Assembly: GCA_029240955.1 (NCBI GenBank)
Contig: JARDZH010000213.1
Location: 1-5,149, forward strand
DNA length: 5,149 nt
Direction: 5' to 3'
Origin: Pseudomonas sp.
GTDB lineage: Bacteria; Pseudomonadota; Gammaproteobacteria; Pseudomonadales; Pseudomonadaceae
Shown here: one piece after another, positions 4,807 to 5,149 of the stretch
Layout: each line of letters opens with the position of its first letter
How positions within the stretch are numbered: position 1 is the stretch's first letter
Notes under the pieces: generated by a model
Database searches by the model: none
Told to the model about the DNA's origin: nothing
What the model saw: the letters and a program-made list of their open reading frames with translations, nothing else
Program-made: the position numbers and the translations under genes

Positions 4807-5149
4807 ATGGCGAAAGAACAGGCGACGCGTTACCCGTTGTTGCTGGTACCCGGTTTGCTGGGTTTCGTACGGTTTCTGATTTATCCCTACTGGTACGGCA
4901 TCGTCAAAGCGCTGGAACAGGGCGGAGCGACGGTGCTTCCGGTCATGGTGTCGGGCGTCAATTCCACCGAGATTCGCGGAGAGCAGCTGTTGAAAGTCGT
5001 GGAGCAGACGATTCGCGACACAGGCGCCGCCAAGGTCAATCTGATCGGCCACAGCCAGGGCGCTCTGACCGTGCGTTATGTCGCTGCACGGCGGCCGGAT
5101 CTGATTGCCTCGGTCACTTCGGTGGCAGGACCCAACTATGGCTCTGAGC
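4807..5149 (+). CDS. Family I triacylglycerol lipase, N-terminal part (runs off right edge)
   Basis: The first 114 codons are present and the frame is open at the window end. [14 protein letters not shown] (7-20) is the oxyanion strand-loop, and [17 protein letters not shown] (78-94) carries the nucleophile elbow with Ser83. [19 protein letters not shown] follows, as in Pseudomonas and Proteus family I lipases such as P. fragi lipase ([17 protein letters not shown], from memory). The enzyme should hydrolyse acylglycerol esters; the catalytic Asp and His lie beyond the window. No signal peptide is visible: the protein opens with a short polar [10 protein letters not shown], as in the P. fragi/Proteus subgroup. 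The usual HG before the oxyanion residue is PG here (Pro15-Gly16). GGAGG at 4796-4800, 6 nt upstream, fixes the ATG at 4807. The gene is divergent from osmE across a 196-bp gap. Confidence 0.9.
   Translation, partial: MAKEQATRYPLLLVPGLLGFVRFLIYPYWYGIVKALEQGGATVLPVMVSGVNSTEIRGEQLLKVVEQTIRDTGAAKVNLIGHSQGALTVRYVAARRPDLIASVTSVAGPNYGSE

Overview
The window reads as chromosomal DNA of a Pseudomonas species, most likely of the fluorescens/putida/syringae type. It is GC-rich with strong third-position GC bias, carries Pseudomonas-type REP repeats (TGTAGGAGC...GGCGA), and its gene set resembles the ureE - desT - ferritin-like - osmE neighbourhood that I recall from P. aeruginosa (PA4891, PA4890, PA4880, PA4876). 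That synteny is from memory and was not checked by a search.

Layout, left to right. The left edge (1-35, minus strand) holds the first 11 codons of a UreE-like urease accessory gene. It is preceded by a near-consensus sigma-54 promoter (72-87) and NtrC-like half-sites about 100-130 bp upstream, which is the arrangement of a nitrogen-controlled urease gene. A degenerate single REP and a 27-bp near-palindrome separate it from a large minus-strand AsmA-family gene (yhjG-like, 279-2345). Divergent from yhjG is a FabR/DesT-type TetR regulator (2631-3263). A REP inverted pair (3281-3363) lies between the converging regulator gene and a minus-strand ferritin/Dps-like gene (3376-3909). Next come a 28-codon single-TM membrane-protein ORF with a strong ribosome binding site (4115-4201), a perfect 16-bp bidirectional terminator (4215-4250), the minus-strand lipoprotein gene osmE (4272-4610) with a likely AlgU promoter, and the start of a divergent family I lipase gene (4807 to the right edge).

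Functional reading. Several genes deal with the envelope and stress: lipid trafficking (yhjG), acyl-chain unsaturation control (DesT/FabR type), iron and oxidative protection (ferritin-like), osmotic and envelope stress (osmE) and ester-lipid hydrolysis (lipase). They are mostly separate transcription units with their own regulatory signals, not one operon.

The items most worth a second look are the unlisted 28-aa membrane protein, the sigma-54/NtrC control region pointing out of the window, the sharing of an intergenic region by yhjG and a fatty-acid regulator, and the His-to-Pro change in the lipase oxyanion motif. I found no CRISPR array, insertion sequence, phage gene, tRNA or rRNA. Most of the window is ordinary core-type Pseudomonas sequence.
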